Shown: positions 1 to 10,407, counted from the first letter of the stretch. The stretch is DNA of 64,000 nucleotides from Colocasia esculenta (GCA_014218235.1 CM024766.1:22541346-22605345), one strand, 5' to 3'. Notes: generated by a model from the letters alone, not told the origin. A program made the numbers and translations.

Positions 1-183
1 TTAAATGTACGAACTTTCATATTGTACATATGGTCAATGACTTAGGACTTGGATATGAGAAAATAGATACATGTCCTAATAATTTCATGCTATATTATAA
101 CGAAGATAAAAATAAGGTATCATATTCCATGTGTGGTCATGATAGATTCAAGCCTAAAAGAGGGGACAATTCAAGGCAAAAAG
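1..183 (+). pseudogene. TNP2 transposase, N-terminal fragment (continues at 11790)
   Basis: Frame 3 is open throughout and reads like the segment of CACTA TNP2 transposases just before the catalytic domain: a stretch with LGLGYEKIDTCPNN, then a short Cys-containing piece (SMCGHDRFKPKR), where relatives have two Cys pairs. The reading stops at 183 because the copia element begins there. When the element and one copy of its 5-bp target duplication are ignored, the same frame continues at 11795 into the conserved LRYFPLTP block, so the two flanks belonged to one exon. In the family, TNP2 is a nuclear DDE-type transposase that acts on the CACTA terminal repeats. Confidence 0.8.
179..183. repeat. 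Target-site duplication AAAAG, left copy
   Basis: The five bases AAAAG directly before the TG terminus of the copia LTR at 184 match the five bases after its CA terminus (11790-11794). Confidence 0.9.
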
Positions 184-1552
184 TGAAGAGATGCGGAATT
201 CCCTAAATGGTAATCTAGAAGGGGGGGTTGAATAGATTACAGACAATTTAAAAGCTTAACGCCCTCTTTTTGCAATAGCACAGACAATTAAAATGTTAGC
301 AAAGATCAGACTATGTGTGGATGTGTGTGAGTGATTGATAGATGGATAAGCAAGTACTCAAACGTGTATAAAAGTGTCGTGCCTACCAAACATCTAACGC
401 AAATTCATGCAAACCACGAGACACGTAGATTTTACGTGGTTCGGAGTACACAACTCGTGTATCCTACATCCACGGGCCACACACACACGCAGAATCACCT
501 GCTTATGAGCTAGTTCACGAACTACAACTCACACACGTGTTTATCTGATGTGAACCCACGATCAGATTAACACACACACACGTGTATCAAGCACAACAAC
601 CGCTTGAAACACCACACACACACACAAGTATGGAATAGAAAGAACAGGGAAGGGTTTGAGAGTTGAAGAACAAATCCAATAAGCAAACTCTTCCTCTGAA
701 CGTCCTCCTAGAGTCCAAGCCTCGACTTTGAAATCAGATGTTGATGTAGATGTTTGAATCCAAGACGTTCGGACTTCACCTTCCGCTGCAAGAGTCTTCC
801 GTTCTTGGTTCTAGGCGGTAGGTTGAAGCAGAGCAGCAGAACAAGGCTTTTTGTGAGAACTCTTTAGGGTTTTTGCTTGGAGGCTGCTTGTGTATGAGAT
901 TTGTTGCGAAAGGTTGCTTATATATGAGTGTTAACATATGGAGAGTCGTACTCCATAGAAACACTAAGTTTGGCAACTTGCAAAACTTCCCGTAATATGT
1001 TTTCCGCTTGTCTGTCGACAGGTCTTGCATCTGCTGTCGACAGGCGAAGACAGCTTGTGAAGAACCAGAAGGCTGAAGGCTATGTCTGTGTGCATTTGTT
1101 GACAGGTGCTCTGTTGCTGTCGACAGGCGCAGGCCTTCCAGAGCTTTTGATCTTCGGACTGGTTGCATCTGTCGACAAGGTCACTCCTTCTGTCGACAGG
1201 CAATGCCTTGGCAGAACTAGTTGCTTTCTGACTGTTTGCATCTGTCGACAGGTCCTTGCTTGCTGTCGACAGGTACCTTGTCTTTTGACTTTGACTTGAT
1301 CTTTCAAGCTTGTTTTTGGCACATGTCTTACATGGTATATCTCCTACAAAAGTAAACATAATTAGTGAGATATTATGAGCATAAAATCAAGCATTGTACC
1401 AAGTTGTTATGGCAAGTTATTGTTTGAAGATCTCATGCATTTAAAACTCAATTCACATTGTTTATCACTTGTTTGCATTGTACATCATTGCACATCAATG
1501 TTCATCATCAAAAACATGTTGTATTGATTAATTAGAATGTGAGAACCCAACA
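184..1552 (-). repeat. Copia 3' LTR (left copy)
   Basis: The 1369-bp repeat is about 98% identical to 10422-11789. On the plus strand it starts TGAAGAGATGCGG and ends AACCCAACA. It holds palindrome pairs at 1012/1034, 1096/1117, 1169/1190 and 1242/1263; the sites at 1096 and 1169 are mutated here but intact in the other LTR. The short ORFs in it are not conserved coding sequence. Confidence 0.95.
1012..1272. repeat. Cluster of paired CTGTCGACAG palindromes in the 3' LTR
   Basis: There are eight 10-bp sites starting at 1012, 1034, 1096 (two mismatches), 1117, 1169 (one mismatch), 1190, 1242 and 1263. They form four pairs with 21-22 bp between partners, and the pairs are 73-84 bp apart. The 10-mer is its own reverse complement. 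Role unknown. Confidence 0.85.
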
Positions 1553-1566
1553 TTCTCCCCCTTTTT
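1553..1566 (-). other. Polypurine tract of the copia element
   Basis: On the minus strand the sequence AAAAAGGGGGAGAA lies directly against the TGTTGGG start of the 3' LTR. That is the place and composition of the primer for plus-strand cDNA synthesis. Confidence 0.9.
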
Positions 1567-1850
1567 GATGATGACAAAATTAATCAATTAATGCATAATT
1601 GAGTTTTTCTCCCCCTTTTGACAACATCCAAAAGCACACCATAGACACAAGTAAAATGCACAGAGCAAAGATTTTCATTGATTTTCATGAGTGCATACAC
1701 ATGACATTGGGTGCTAATGAAAGGAAATAAGAAATAAAGGGAAAGTCATGGCATGATGACCATAGAAAAAGCAAAAGTACATTAAACATGACATGAATAA
1801 AATGAAACTTAGACTACAGGACTAGACCCAATCCTAGACAACTAAGCTTT

Positions 1851-2561
1851 CTAAGCATCTTCATCAGCGGGCTGTGAAGGAGCTGGTTGATCAGCATGAC
1901 GCTCAGGAGCAACGTGGTTCAGGCGTGAATCTAGAGCTGCAATGCTAGATTCCACAGTATCCAATCTTGCATTGAGGCTTTCAAAACCAGTGGTCATCTG
2001 AAGTTGCAACTGAGCTAGCAATTGACGGATGGACGGCTCAGTAGCAGCAACAGTGACATCTCCCGAAGCATCAAACGACTCAGTGTGGGAGTCATCTTCA
2101 TCTTCAGCATCTTCCTGAGCTTCATCTTGATCTTCAATTACCTCTTCAACACCAACACCAATCTCTTCAGCTACAGCTGCTCTCTTGCCCTTGAGATCTC
2201 TTGAAACTATCCCATCAACTAGCTTGTAGCCCATCCTCTGAGCTCCGATGAGGTCATAGGAGCTACGGGAAGAAAGATCCATCATCTCCTCCTGTGGGAT
2301 GTGGATGCCAATAAAGAGGAATAGAGATGTGAGTTGGCATGCATAGGGCATTGATCTCTTTGAACTTCGAACACACTGGCGAAAGATAGAGATCATGAGG
2401 AGTGGAAGGTTGATGAGATCAGTGTGGAGGAATTGGTGAAGCAGAGACTTGTGAAGGGAGGTCACAAGTTCACGGCTTCCATCCTTTGGAACAATTAGTG
2501 TGGTGAAGATGTGGTGGATTAGGCGATGAAGTGGAGGGAAAGAGTTGGCATTCAAATGCAT
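1851..2561 (-). CDS. Copia extra ORF, C-terminal part (acidic, coiled coil)
   Basis: The 236-codon open stretch is in the same frame as the ORF at 2583-3284 and separated from it only by one in-frame TAG at 2583-2585. The first ~100 residues continue the globular region of the upstream half. Then comes a strongly acidic segment (about residues 110-155, rich in E and D), followed by a Leu-rich stretch with heptad spacing that looks like a coiled coil, and a Pro/Ala-rich tail ending in DEDA. SIRE-lineage elements carry a similar extra ORF, which some authors call envelope-like and domain databases name a putative plant transposon protein. I see no clear transmembrane segment or signal peptide, so a membrane role is not supported here. 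The first Met may not be a real start. Confidence 0.6.
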   Translation of the reverse strand: MHLNANSFPPLHRLIHHIFTTLIVPKDGSRELVTSLHKSLLHQFLHTDLINLPLLMISIFRQCVRSSKRSMPYACQLTSLFLFIGIHIPQEEMMDLSSRSSYDLIGAQRMGYKLVDGIVSRDLKGKRAAVAEEIGVGVEEVIEDQDEAQEDAEDEDDSHTESFDASGDVTVAATEPSIRQLLAQLQLQMTTGFESLNARLDTVESSIAALDSRLNHVAPERHADQPAPSQPADEDA

Positions 2562-2582
2562 ACGACTGGTGGGGTCGTAGGG

Positions 2583-3284
2583 CTACCGAATGACGAGAGT
2601 GTGGAACTCCTCGGGAGTTGAATGAAAGGTTTTGATGTGAACTCCTGTATTGGGGATTTGAAGGGTAGTGGATAAAAGGTTTGGAGTTACAAAGAAGGGA
2701 GTGTCTCTGACTTTGGTGATGAGCTTGTCATCTTTGGACAATCGAAGGTTGGTATAGAAATCCGTCACAGCGGTGGGAGAGTACCGCTTGTGATCGTAAC
2801 AGAAGGGTGCCCAACCCTGGACATCAAAAAGAGGCAGAAGGCCGGGAAACATGTCCTGCAAAGAGATGAAGTCGACGTAGCGGGGCTGCGCGACTTTGGT
2901 GAAGATGCCATGGACGTTGAGGAGTTGGAGATTTGGCGGGATCACGAGCTCCGGCAAGCGATCCTCCCGGTGCTTCGTGCGATGCTCAGTGGTCGCCCTG
3001 GAGCCCTGGCCTTGTTCGGGAGATCTTGCACGGCGACGAGATGCCATCTTCTTCGCCGTTGGAGCCATGAGATGTTGATCCTCATGTAGGAGGGAGAGGG
3101 TGGAGGAAGAAGTGACACGGGACAGAGAGAATCCGCAAGGGAGGCGGGATCTCTGCCTGCGCCCTGGAAAGGGAGGGTTTTTGGGTGGAAGGAGGAAGAG
3201 GGTTTTTGGAAGGAGGTAGAAGGGGGAAAGGGGTGTGGGATCCTTTTTAAAGAGTTTAGACAGGATTTGAAAGGTTGGTCCCAC
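2583..3284 (-). CDS. Copia extra ORF, N-terminal part
   Basis: The 233-codon ORF lies 1.8 kb downstream of the RNase H end in the element's own direction. The N-terminus is low-complexity and basic: a Pro/Leu/Phe-rich lead, then Arg-rich residues about 75-115. From about residue 118 a globular part begins with the pattern PRYVDF, FDVQGWAPFCYDH and VTDFYTNLRLSKDD, which resembles the putative plant transposon protein family often found next to plant retroelements. It ends at a single TAG that interrupts an otherwise continuous frame down to 1851. Function is unknown. The track start is near-cognate; a Met at about residue 73 could be the true start. Confidence 0.6.
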   Translation of the reverse strand: MGPTFQILSKLFKKDPTPLSPFYLLPKTLFLLPPKNPPFPGRRQRSRLPCGFSLSRVTSSSTLSLLHEDQHLMAPTAKKMASRRRARSPEQGQGSRATTEHRTKHREDRLPELVIPPNLQLLNVHGIFTKVAQPRYVDFISLQDMFPGLLPLFDVQGWAPFCYDHKRYSPTAVTDFYTNLRLSKDDKLITKVRDTPFFVTPNLLSTTLQIPNTGVHIKTFHSTPEEFHTLVIR

Positions 3285-3340
3285 AAAAACCCAGTTTAAA
3301 CCCTGGCCCTTTGGGCTTCCCGTTTGGGTCTGGTTGTCTA

Positions 3341-3372
3341 CTGTCGACAGGGCCCTTGGTGCCTGTCGACAG
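3341..3372. repeat. Internal CTGTCGACAG pair
   Basis: Two perfect sites at 3341-3350 and 3363-3372 are 22 bp apart. They lie just upstream, in element direction, of the extra ORF. Confidence 0.85.
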
Positions 3373-4447
3373 GCACTTTCAGAAAATGGCCAATTTTGTG
3401 ATTTTTGGTGATTTTTTGAACTGAAGCTCTGAGCAATGTCTTCCAGGTGTTAGATGAAGGTGTATAAGAGGTGAATCATGTATGTTAACCTACCATATAC
3501 AAGGATATAATAAACCATATCATTTTCCTCAATGGTTTTAACATAATACCCAAGGAATTTAAGGTTAAAGCATTAAGAAAACACTCACTTAAATAAAGAA
3601 CAATGCACACTCACCCTTCGTTGTATAAATACAATGTAAGACAACACAATCCCCATTTTGTGGATAGGCAAATGATGCATGAAATGATATCTAAATGTCA
3701 AGACAATCACAAGACCAATGACCTTGGAAATTATGACTCAGTGGAGGCTACACACTATTTTTATTATTTTTTATGGGTGAAATTTAGAAAAACAATGGGA
3801 GGAAATGGTACTTAAGAAGACGTCACACCTTTTGACGTGAGGATAAACATTACAAGTGCCCATACCCCCAGTTACTTAGTGGAAGTTTCTATCATACCGT
3901 TGTACAGAGATGATGAGTTAGCCTTTTGACGCGAGGGCAGACATTTGTGATGCCCATCACCTCGGTTACTCAGCATAACCCAACATTGCTCTATATTCAT
4001 CCCAATGTAAAGTTGATTTTCATTAACTATATATATATTTTTTCCTTGTGAAAGATTTTTTTCAGAAATAGGTAGCTTTTCTCCAAGTATTGTTGTAAAA
4101 GCCAATATCAAGTAGGTGATATGATTACCTATCAATATTAGACATGCACTTTCATGACCAAAAGGCTTATCAAGTAAATTGAGACTATGTTTGCCCACAA
4201 AGAATTAATGTAAAGGAGTGAGGTGGATATCCTTTAGAGTTATGAAATGTTTCCTAAATGATAGAACCTAAATCCAAACATGAATAGTATGTGAAAATCA
4301 TAGTGGGATAAAGAATAGCTTAAATATCATTTGTATATAGTGTGGTCAAACATGCATTAACACCTTATAGACACCTTATATGTTAATCATGAAGTTGCTC
4401 ACTGAATGGGTGAAGAAATAAGCATGAAGTTCCAAAATTCAGGGTAT

Positions 4448-4634
4448 CTGTCGACAGGGAGAAAGGGCCTGTCGACAGGAGCACACAGACAGAAGTTGGA
4501 GATTTCGGGGAGGCAAAAACTGTGTGCATCTGTCGACAGCAGGTAGAGGGCCTGTCGACAGATGGACACAGACAGAAGAATGAGAGTTCTGTCTGGGCTG
4601 AGCTGTCGACAGGGCCCTTGTAGCCTGTCGACAG
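4448..4634. repeat. Internal cluster of six CTGTCGACAG sites in three pairs
   Basis: Perfect sites start at 4448/4469, 4530/4552 and 4603/4625. Pair spacing is 21-22 bp, and pair-to-pair spacing is 82 and 73 bp, close to the spacing in the LTR cluster. The sequence ACTGTGTGCATCTGTCGACAG is also nearly shared with the LTR, so this cluster may be a transposed copy of the LTR segment. Confidence 0.85.
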
Positions 4635-5109
4635 GGACATGTTCAAAGCAGTTTTAAGGGTAGAATGAAGGTCTGAAATGATTAATGGTTGTGAGGGAGT
4701 TGAGATGGACAAAGGCTGAACAATTTCCTTCACATTTGCATTCATCTAACCCTAACTTGCTCCCCCATAATGTGTGCCATTTGATACAAAAGGACTCAAG
4801 TTCATGAAGACATATATGCACACAAAGACCAAGCAATTAAGAACACCAAGCATGTAGAAAGACAAACCAACAAGTGTTTTCAAAATTTTAAAGAGAGTTT
4901 TGAATAGGCAAAATTATAAAGAAACTAATTCCAAATGTAGAGTACATGTCCCTTTTATGTCACATGACTATGGATACTTGGCGGAGAATATTTCTCACGC
5001 ATAATGAGAGTTTCCAAACAAGCATGACTTGTTCTTCCACACATCACCATTTGATATACCTCACAGTTAGTGGACACAAGGGACATATGCTTAACATTTG
5101 AGTTAAGTT

Positions 5110-6165
5110 TCATTGCAATTTGCACAACCCCAACTCTCTTCGCAATGTGGTGAATCTATCTTCAGCTAGAGGTTTGGTAAAGATATCAGCCAACTGTTTC
5201 TCTGTGGGTATGAAACTGATTTCCAATGATCTATTGGCTACTTCATCTCTCAAGAAATGATGACGAATTTCTATGTGTTTCGTCCTGGAATGTTGAATGG
5301 GATTCTTTGATAGATTGATTGCACTAGTGTTGTCACATAGGATAGGTGTGCATCCAATATCGATGTTATAGTCACACAACTGACTTTTTATCCACAACAC
5401 TTGTGTTGCACAACTCCCTGCAGCAACATATTCTGCCTCTGCAGTAGAGAGTGCAACCGAGTGTTGCTTCTTGGATGCCCACGAAACCATGCAACCACCA
5501 AGCATTTGGCAATAGCCACTAGTGCTTTTCCTGTCAATTTTACAACCAGCGTAGTCTGCATCAGAATAAGAAATCAATTCAAAACTACTACCAGCTGGAT
5601 ACCAAAGACCCAAGGCATGCGTACCTGAGAGATATCTGAAGATTCTCTTGACTGCAATTAAATGGCTTTCCTTTGGACTAGATTGGTATCTAGCACAAAG
5701 GCAAACACTGAATTGTATGTCCGGTCTACTTGCAGTAAGATAAAGGAGTGAGCCAATCATACCTCGAAATTGTTTGGCATCTACCGGTTTACCTTTCTCA
5801 TCACATTCTAGCTTAATGCTTGTGCTCATTGGTGTTGAAGCGGGCTTGGCTTGTTCGAACTGAAACCTTTTGAGCAGTTCTTTTACATATTTCTCTTGGT
5901 TTATAAAGAATCCATCTTCAAGCTGCTTGACCTGCAAACCAAGAAAAAATTGAAGCTCCCCCATTAAGCTCATCTCAAATTCACTGTGCATGTGTTGTGA
6001 AAATTCTTCACACAGTGTGGGATTAGTGGAACCAAAGATAATATCGTCCACATAAACTTGAACAACAATTATGTGATTGCGAACTTTCTTTGTAAAGAGA
6101 GTTTGGTCCACCTTACCTCTTGAGTAGTTTTTGCTTACCAATAGGTACTCAGCCTGTCGTACCAA
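5110..6165 (-). CDS. pol: Copia pol, C-terminal part: reverse transcriptase end and RNase H
   Basis: The 351-codon ORF completes the reverse transcriptase and RNase H of the copia polyprotein. YVDD at about residues 38-41 is the RT catalytic motif. The RNase H part has the copia-type acidic residues in SDADYAG, STAEAEYVA and CDNTSAINL, and the conserved HIEIRHHFLRDEV block. The end (LADIFTKPLAEDRF, then ELGLCKLQ) is the normal C-terminus for the lineage. It overlaps the upstream ORF by 31 bp in another frame. The true protein would not start at this Met: the join near 6150 is a frameshift inside the RT after KQAPRAWYDRL. Confidence 0.9.
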   Translation of the reverse strand: MVRQAEYLLVSKNYSRGKVDQTLFTKKVRNHIIVVQVYVDDIIFGSTNPTLCEEFSQHMHSEFEMSLMGELQFFLGLQVKQLEDGFFINQEKYVKELLKRFQFEQAKPASTPMSTSIKLECDEKGKPVDAKQFRGMIGSLLYLTASRPDIQFSVCLCARYQSSPKESHLIAVKRIFRYLSGTHALGLWYPAGSSFELISYSDADYAGCKIDRKSTSGYCQMLGGCMVSWASKKQHSVALSTAEAEYVAAGSCATQVLWIKSQLCDYNIDIGCTPILCDNTSAINLSKNPIQHSRTKHIEIRHHFLRDEVANRSLEISFIPTEKQLADIFTKPLAEDRFTTLRRELGLCKLQ

Positions 6166-8351
6166 GCTCGGGGTGCCTGTTTCAAACCATAGAGAGCTTT
6201 GTGCAATTTAAATACATGGTTTGGTTTATCATGGTCCTCAAAGCCAGGTGGTTGAGAGACATAGACTTCCTCTTTTATGTAGCCATTCAAGAAAGCAGTT
6301 TTGACATCCATTTGAAATAATTTGAACTTGTTTGAACATGCATATGCTAACAAGATCCTAACTGCTTCTAGTCTAGCTACAGGTGCAAAGGATTCTTCAA
6401 AGTCTATACCAAATTCCTGATTGTATCCTTTTGCAACTAGTCTAGCCTTGTTTCTAACCACCTTACCCTCTTCATTTAGTTTATTCCTAAAGACCCATCT
6501 TGTCCCTATGACAGAAATTTCAGGGGTTCTAGGAACTAAACTCCAGACATTATTTCTTTGAAACTGCCCAAGCTCCTCATGCATGGCATCAATCCAAGAA
6601 TTTTCTTTTAGTGCTTCTTCAACAGTTTTGGGTTCCACTTGAGATACAAAGGCTAAATGATCCTGTTCAACTATTTGATTTACCTGAGACCTAGTTTGAA
6701 CTGAATCATTTATGTTACCTATGACATTCTCAAGTGGATGAGCTTTAGAGTACCTCACATTAGTGATTGTTGAAGGCCCGGGTTGATCTTGCAATTGAGG
6801 AGGATGTTCTGGAGGAGGGGTGGCTGGAGGACTTTCATCTTGAGGTTGTTCTTCTTGTTGTGGATCTTCAGCAGGAACTTCATCATGATTTCTGATCAAA
6901 CAACCGTCATCTTCATCATCGTACCTGCGAAGAAATCCACTCTTTCCTTTTGAAACTTCTTGAGTTTTTCCTTTTTCTTTTCTTTGAAGTTCCTCAAGTG
7001 TTGTTCCTTCCATGTCATCAAACCTGTAGGAATTTACAATGTTAGGCTTGATTTGAGATTCATCAAAAATGACATGTGGAGTTTCTTCCACAGTTCTAGT
7101 TTTCAGATTGAACACCCTATATGCTCTAGAATGTTCAGAGTATCCAAGAAAAATACCTTGATCGCTTTTGGCTTCAAACTTGTCCAAGTCATTTTTATCA
7201 TTGTTATGTATAAACACCTTTGAACCAAAAACTTTAAAGTACCCAATGGTGGGTTTCTTACCTTTCAGAAGTTCGTAAGGAGTTTTCTTGAATACGGGTC
7301 TTACCATGGCTCGGTTAAGGATGTAGCAAGATGTGTTTACCGCTTCTGCCCAAAAGGTTCGTGCTAATTGATTCTCGACCAGAAGCGTACGAGCCATCTC
7401 CACCAAGGTTCTATTCTTCCTCTCCACAACTCCATTTTGCTCGGGAGTTCTCGGGGAGGAAAACAGGTGGTCTATACCTTGGTTCCTGCAAAATTCGGAG
7501 AAGGAATGATTGTCAAATTCTCCCCCGTGATCAGTGCGGATGGAGCAGATTTTATTGACATTCCCATGCTCAATTTTGTTGAAGAATTCTTCAAAAACAT
7601 TTAATGCTTCATTCTTGTGAGCCAGGAATTTTACCCAAGTGAACCTAGAGAAGTCATCCACAATGACAAAACCATAACGCTTGCCATTGAGACTGAGTGT
7701 TCTCGTAGGTCCAAATAGGTCCATGTGCAAGAGTTCATAGGCTTTGGAAGTACTTACCGGTGCCTTTGATTTGAAGGATTTTCGGGTTTGTTTTCCCTGT
7801 GCACATGCATCACAAAAATTTTCATTCTTGTTAAAGGAGATTTCAGGAAGACCACTTACCAACTTAAGCCTCATGATCTTGTGCAATACATTGTAACTAG
7901 CATGACCGAGCCTACGATGCCACAATGTAAGCTCGTCCTGTTTGTTTGCTACAAGACACAAATTGTTATTTTCTGGATCATCTAAGTCAACCATGTAGAT
8001 GTTATTCATTCTTTTTCCAGAAAATTTTAGGCTTCCTGTTTCCTTATCAAGAATTTGACATGAATTGGATTCAAAGACAATTTTATGACCTTTATCACAC
8101 AATTGACTTATGCTAAGCAAATTGTGATGAAGGCCATCAACTAGTAGCACATTGTCTATAGAGTTAGAGGCAAACTTACCAACTTTACCTGAGCCGATGA
8201 TCTGGCCTTTGTTGTTACCTCCAAAGATCACTTGACCTCCGTCTTTTTCCACGAGCAAACTGAATTTAGCTTTGTCGCCCGTCATATGCCTCGAGCAGCC
8301 ACTGTCCAGGTACCATTTGTTTTGATTGTGGGCTGCTAGGCATTCCTGCAC
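6135..8351 (-). CDS. pol: Copia pol, N-terminal part: protease, integrase, reverse transcriptase start
   Basis: 738 codons. The aspartic protease motif is at residues 16-18 (DSG, in YLDSGCSRHMTG). The integrase zinc-binding residues are H145, H150, C180 and C183. The catalytic triad is D211 (MDLFGP), D274 (RTDHGGEF) and E310 (QNGVVERKNR), with the usual 35-residue second spacing. A Pro/Glu-rich linker follows at about 500-545, then the RT with the first catalytic Asp in FQMDVKTAFLNG and the KALYGLKQAPRAWY block. The start is an alternative codon, because the frame is cut off from gag by an apparent one-base shift near 8365. The end is a frameshift into 5110-6165. In life the polyprotein copies element RNA into cDNA and integrates it. 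Confidence 0.92.
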   Translation of the reverse strand: MQECLAAHNQNKWYLDSGCSRHMTGDKAKFSLLVEKDGGQVIFGGNNKGQIIGSGKVGKFASNSIDNVLLVDGLHHNLLSISQLCDKGHKIVFESNSCQILDKETGSLKFSGKRMNNIYMVDLDDPENNNLCLVANKQDELTLWHRRLGHASYNVLHKIMRLKLVSGLPEISFNKNENFCDACAQGKQTRKSFKSKAPVSTSKAYELLHMDLFGPTRTLSLNGKRYGFVIVDDFSRFTWVKFLAHKNEALNVFEEFFNKIEHGNVNKICSIRTDHGGEFDNHSFSEFCRNQGIDHLFSSPRTPEQNGVVERKNRTLVEMARTLLVENQLARTFWAEAVNTSCYILNRAMVRPVFKKTPYELLKGKKPTIGYFKVFGSKVFIHNNDKNDLDKFEAKSDQGIFLGYSEHSRAYRVFNLKTRTVEETPHVIFDESQIKPNIVNSYRFDDMEGTTLEELQRKEKGKTQEVSKGKSGFLRRYDDEDDGCLIRNHDEVPAEDPQQEEQPQDESPPATPPPEHPPQLQDQPGPSTITNVRYSKAHPLENVIGNINDSVQTRSQVNQIVEQDHLAFVSQVEPKTVEEALKENSWIDAMHEELGQFQRNNVWSLVPRTPEISVIGTRWVFRNKLNEEGKVVRNKARLVAKGYNQEFGIDFEESFAPVARLEAVRILLAYACSNKFKLFQMDVKTAFLNGYIKEEVYVSQPPGFEDHDKPNHVFKLHKALYGLKQAPRAWYDRLSTYW

Positions 8352-8358
8352 ATGTGGA

Positions 8359-10346
8359 TCAGACGAGAGGTTTTGGTACCCAAATTACTTTGGGTCCCAT
8401 TGTATCATTCATGCCAAATAACAAATGCTTAGGAATCCAAACTTGTTTGATTTTCATTTGATTTGGGTTATTCCAGCATTGTTTTTCAGTGTGCCCAACC
8501 TTTTTACATATGTTGCATGATGGTGGTTTTTGAACAACATTGAGCTTTACCTTTGTGGGAGCATGCATTGGCATTTTTCCTTTTTGTTGCCTTGTAAATT
8601 TAGCTTTAGGAGTTTGTTGTTTGTCCTGTCTTGAGCTTGTTGCAAATTCCTTAGATTGGCCAGGAGCAAACTTGACCATTTTAGATTCTTGTTTCTTTCC
8701 CTTGGAAGGATTTTTCCTATTCTTTGAAGGGGTTCGTTTGCTTGAACTTGGGCTGGTATCAATGAAGTTTGTTAACAGATTTTTGCCAATTTCCTTTGGC
8801 TTTACTTTTTGAAACCCAATCCCATGTCTAGCAACATAAACATTTGAACCTAAAATAGCATCCAGATTTTGCTTACTTTTGACAAAACTAGATAAATCTT
8901 TTGACTTACCTTTTAAGTCATTTTCAGCTTTTTCCAATTTCTCCTTTAGCTTTTCATGCTCACTATTAAGGCTTTCAAGAGAGTTCATTAAATCATCTCT
9001 TTCCTTTTGAACTTCTTGAAATTTAAGTTTCATGCTGTCCAATTCATCACTGTGTGTTTGTTCATCAAGTTTCATCATTTCAATTACCTTATTCAAGGAT
9101 TCAATTTCATCATGGTTGTTTGACTCATGAACAAGGGAATTGAATTTTTTCTTGAGTGCTTTATTTTCAGACTTGAATTCACAGTATTTTTCAAATAGAA
9201 CAGTGTAAGCTTCTTCCCATTGAATAATAGAGTATGTTTCAAAGGAAGAATTTACCTCATTCGAGTCATCACTTCTCGCCATGAGACAGTGGACTTCATC
9301 ATCTCCGGAGGTAGCTTGGCTGTTCTGGTCGTCATCCTCATCACTCCAAGTGGCCACCATTGCCTTGGCCTTCTTGAAGGTGAATTTGTCCTTCTTAAGC
9401 TTCTTTTTGAGCTCGGGGCATTCTCCTCTCATATGCCCTTGCTTCTTGCACTCATAGCAAACAACTTCAGACTTTTTGTTAGAATCAAACTTGTTAGAAA
9501 AGTCTTTCTTTTGGAAAGGTTTAGAGTTACCTGTACCTCTCCTCTTGAACTTCAGAAATTTCTTGAATTGTCTAGTGAGCATAGCCATTTCATCATTGTC
9601 ACTCTCACTAGACGATTCACTGACTTCACTTTCCTGAATTAATTCCTTTTTGGAAACTGAAGAAGTCCTCCTGGAAGCCTTCAAGGCAAGTGGCTTCCTA
9701 GGATTTTCTTCAGTTTCTTTTCTTTTAACATTCAACTCATAAGTCATCAAGGAGCCAATTAATTCATCCACTTTCATTTTTGAGAGGTCTTTGGAATCTT
9801 CAATGACAGTGGCTTTGGTGTTACAAGAGGATGGAAGAGACCGAAGTATCTTCCTCACCAAGTCACTCTCCGAGTATTCCTTTTTGAGACCTTTCAATCC
9901 ATTTATGATTATCATGAATCTAGCAAACATGTCTAAAATGGTTTCATCATGATTCATTTTGAACATTTCATATTCTGAAACCAACATGCTTACCTTTGAT
10001 TCTCTTACCTCGGACGTACCTTCATAGATGAGCTCAAGCTTGTCCCACATCTCCTTAGCTGAGGTGCATGTGGAGACTCTTGAGTACTCCTTCGATGGAC
10101 CGCACACTGCATCATATTGAGGGCACTCCAGTTGAGTGTCCCCTTGGCGACATGGTCCTTGGTCCAGGTATCCTCGTCCTGAGGCAGTTCGTATGCTCCC
10201 TTTTTGACTATTTTCCATAGTTCGAAATTTTGTGTGCGGAGAAAAACCTGCATCCGATTTTTCCAATATGGATAGTCAGTGCCATCAAAGAAGGGTGGCC
10301 TGGTCACTGAGTGTCCCTCGGCCATATACCCCTTGTTAGATTCCAT
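8359..10346 (-). pseudogene. gag: Copia gag (capsid/nucleocapsid), one frameshift
   Basis: The start is the ATG at 10346, 62 bp inside the PBS. The N-terminal ~75 residues are the copia gag lead (RPPFFDGTDYPYWKNRMQ). The frame breaks near 10090-10115 and continues in the ORF ending at 8359 with SAKEMWDKLELIYEGT and the UBN2-type gag core. Two CCHC zinc knuckles bind RNA: CYECKKQGHMRGEC (about 9430-9470) and CNICKKVGHTEKQC (about 8490-8535). A Lys/Glu-rich coiled coil of roughly 110 residues sits between them (about 8890-9230), typical of SIRE gag. The end (IWVPKPLV) is followed by a stop, and a single-base change would join it to the protease frame, so gag-pol was probably one ORF. Confidence 0.88.
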
Positions 10347-10407
10347 TTGACCGTGAATCTCCTGATCGTAGGATCAACCAGATAAAGCAGTAAATCGGAG
10401 AAACTCG

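Larger units (their letters stand above)
3287..5109 (-). other. Copia internal non-coding region between RNase H and the 3' LTR
   Basis: I see no supported gene here, although short open frames occur. It holds two clusters of the CTGTCGACAG palindrome (3341-3372 and 4448-4634), a degenerate direct repeat of about 60-70 bp (near 3830-3890 and 3921-3975, sharing CCTTTTGACG-GAGG and a GTTACT end), and AT-rich sequence. Long non-coding stretches in this place are normal for SIRE-type elements. Confidence 0.6.

Noticed and set aside
776..1359. Overlapping ORFs of 123-131 codons in the copia LTRs, rich in CRQ and STD
   Set aside because: They are translations of the CTGTCGACAG repeats in several frames and lie in non-coding LTR sequence.
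2583..3284. Retroviral-type envelope protein in the copia extra ORF
   Set aside because: I see no signal peptide, transmembrane segment or fusion-like motif; the envelope-like label of the lineage is historical.
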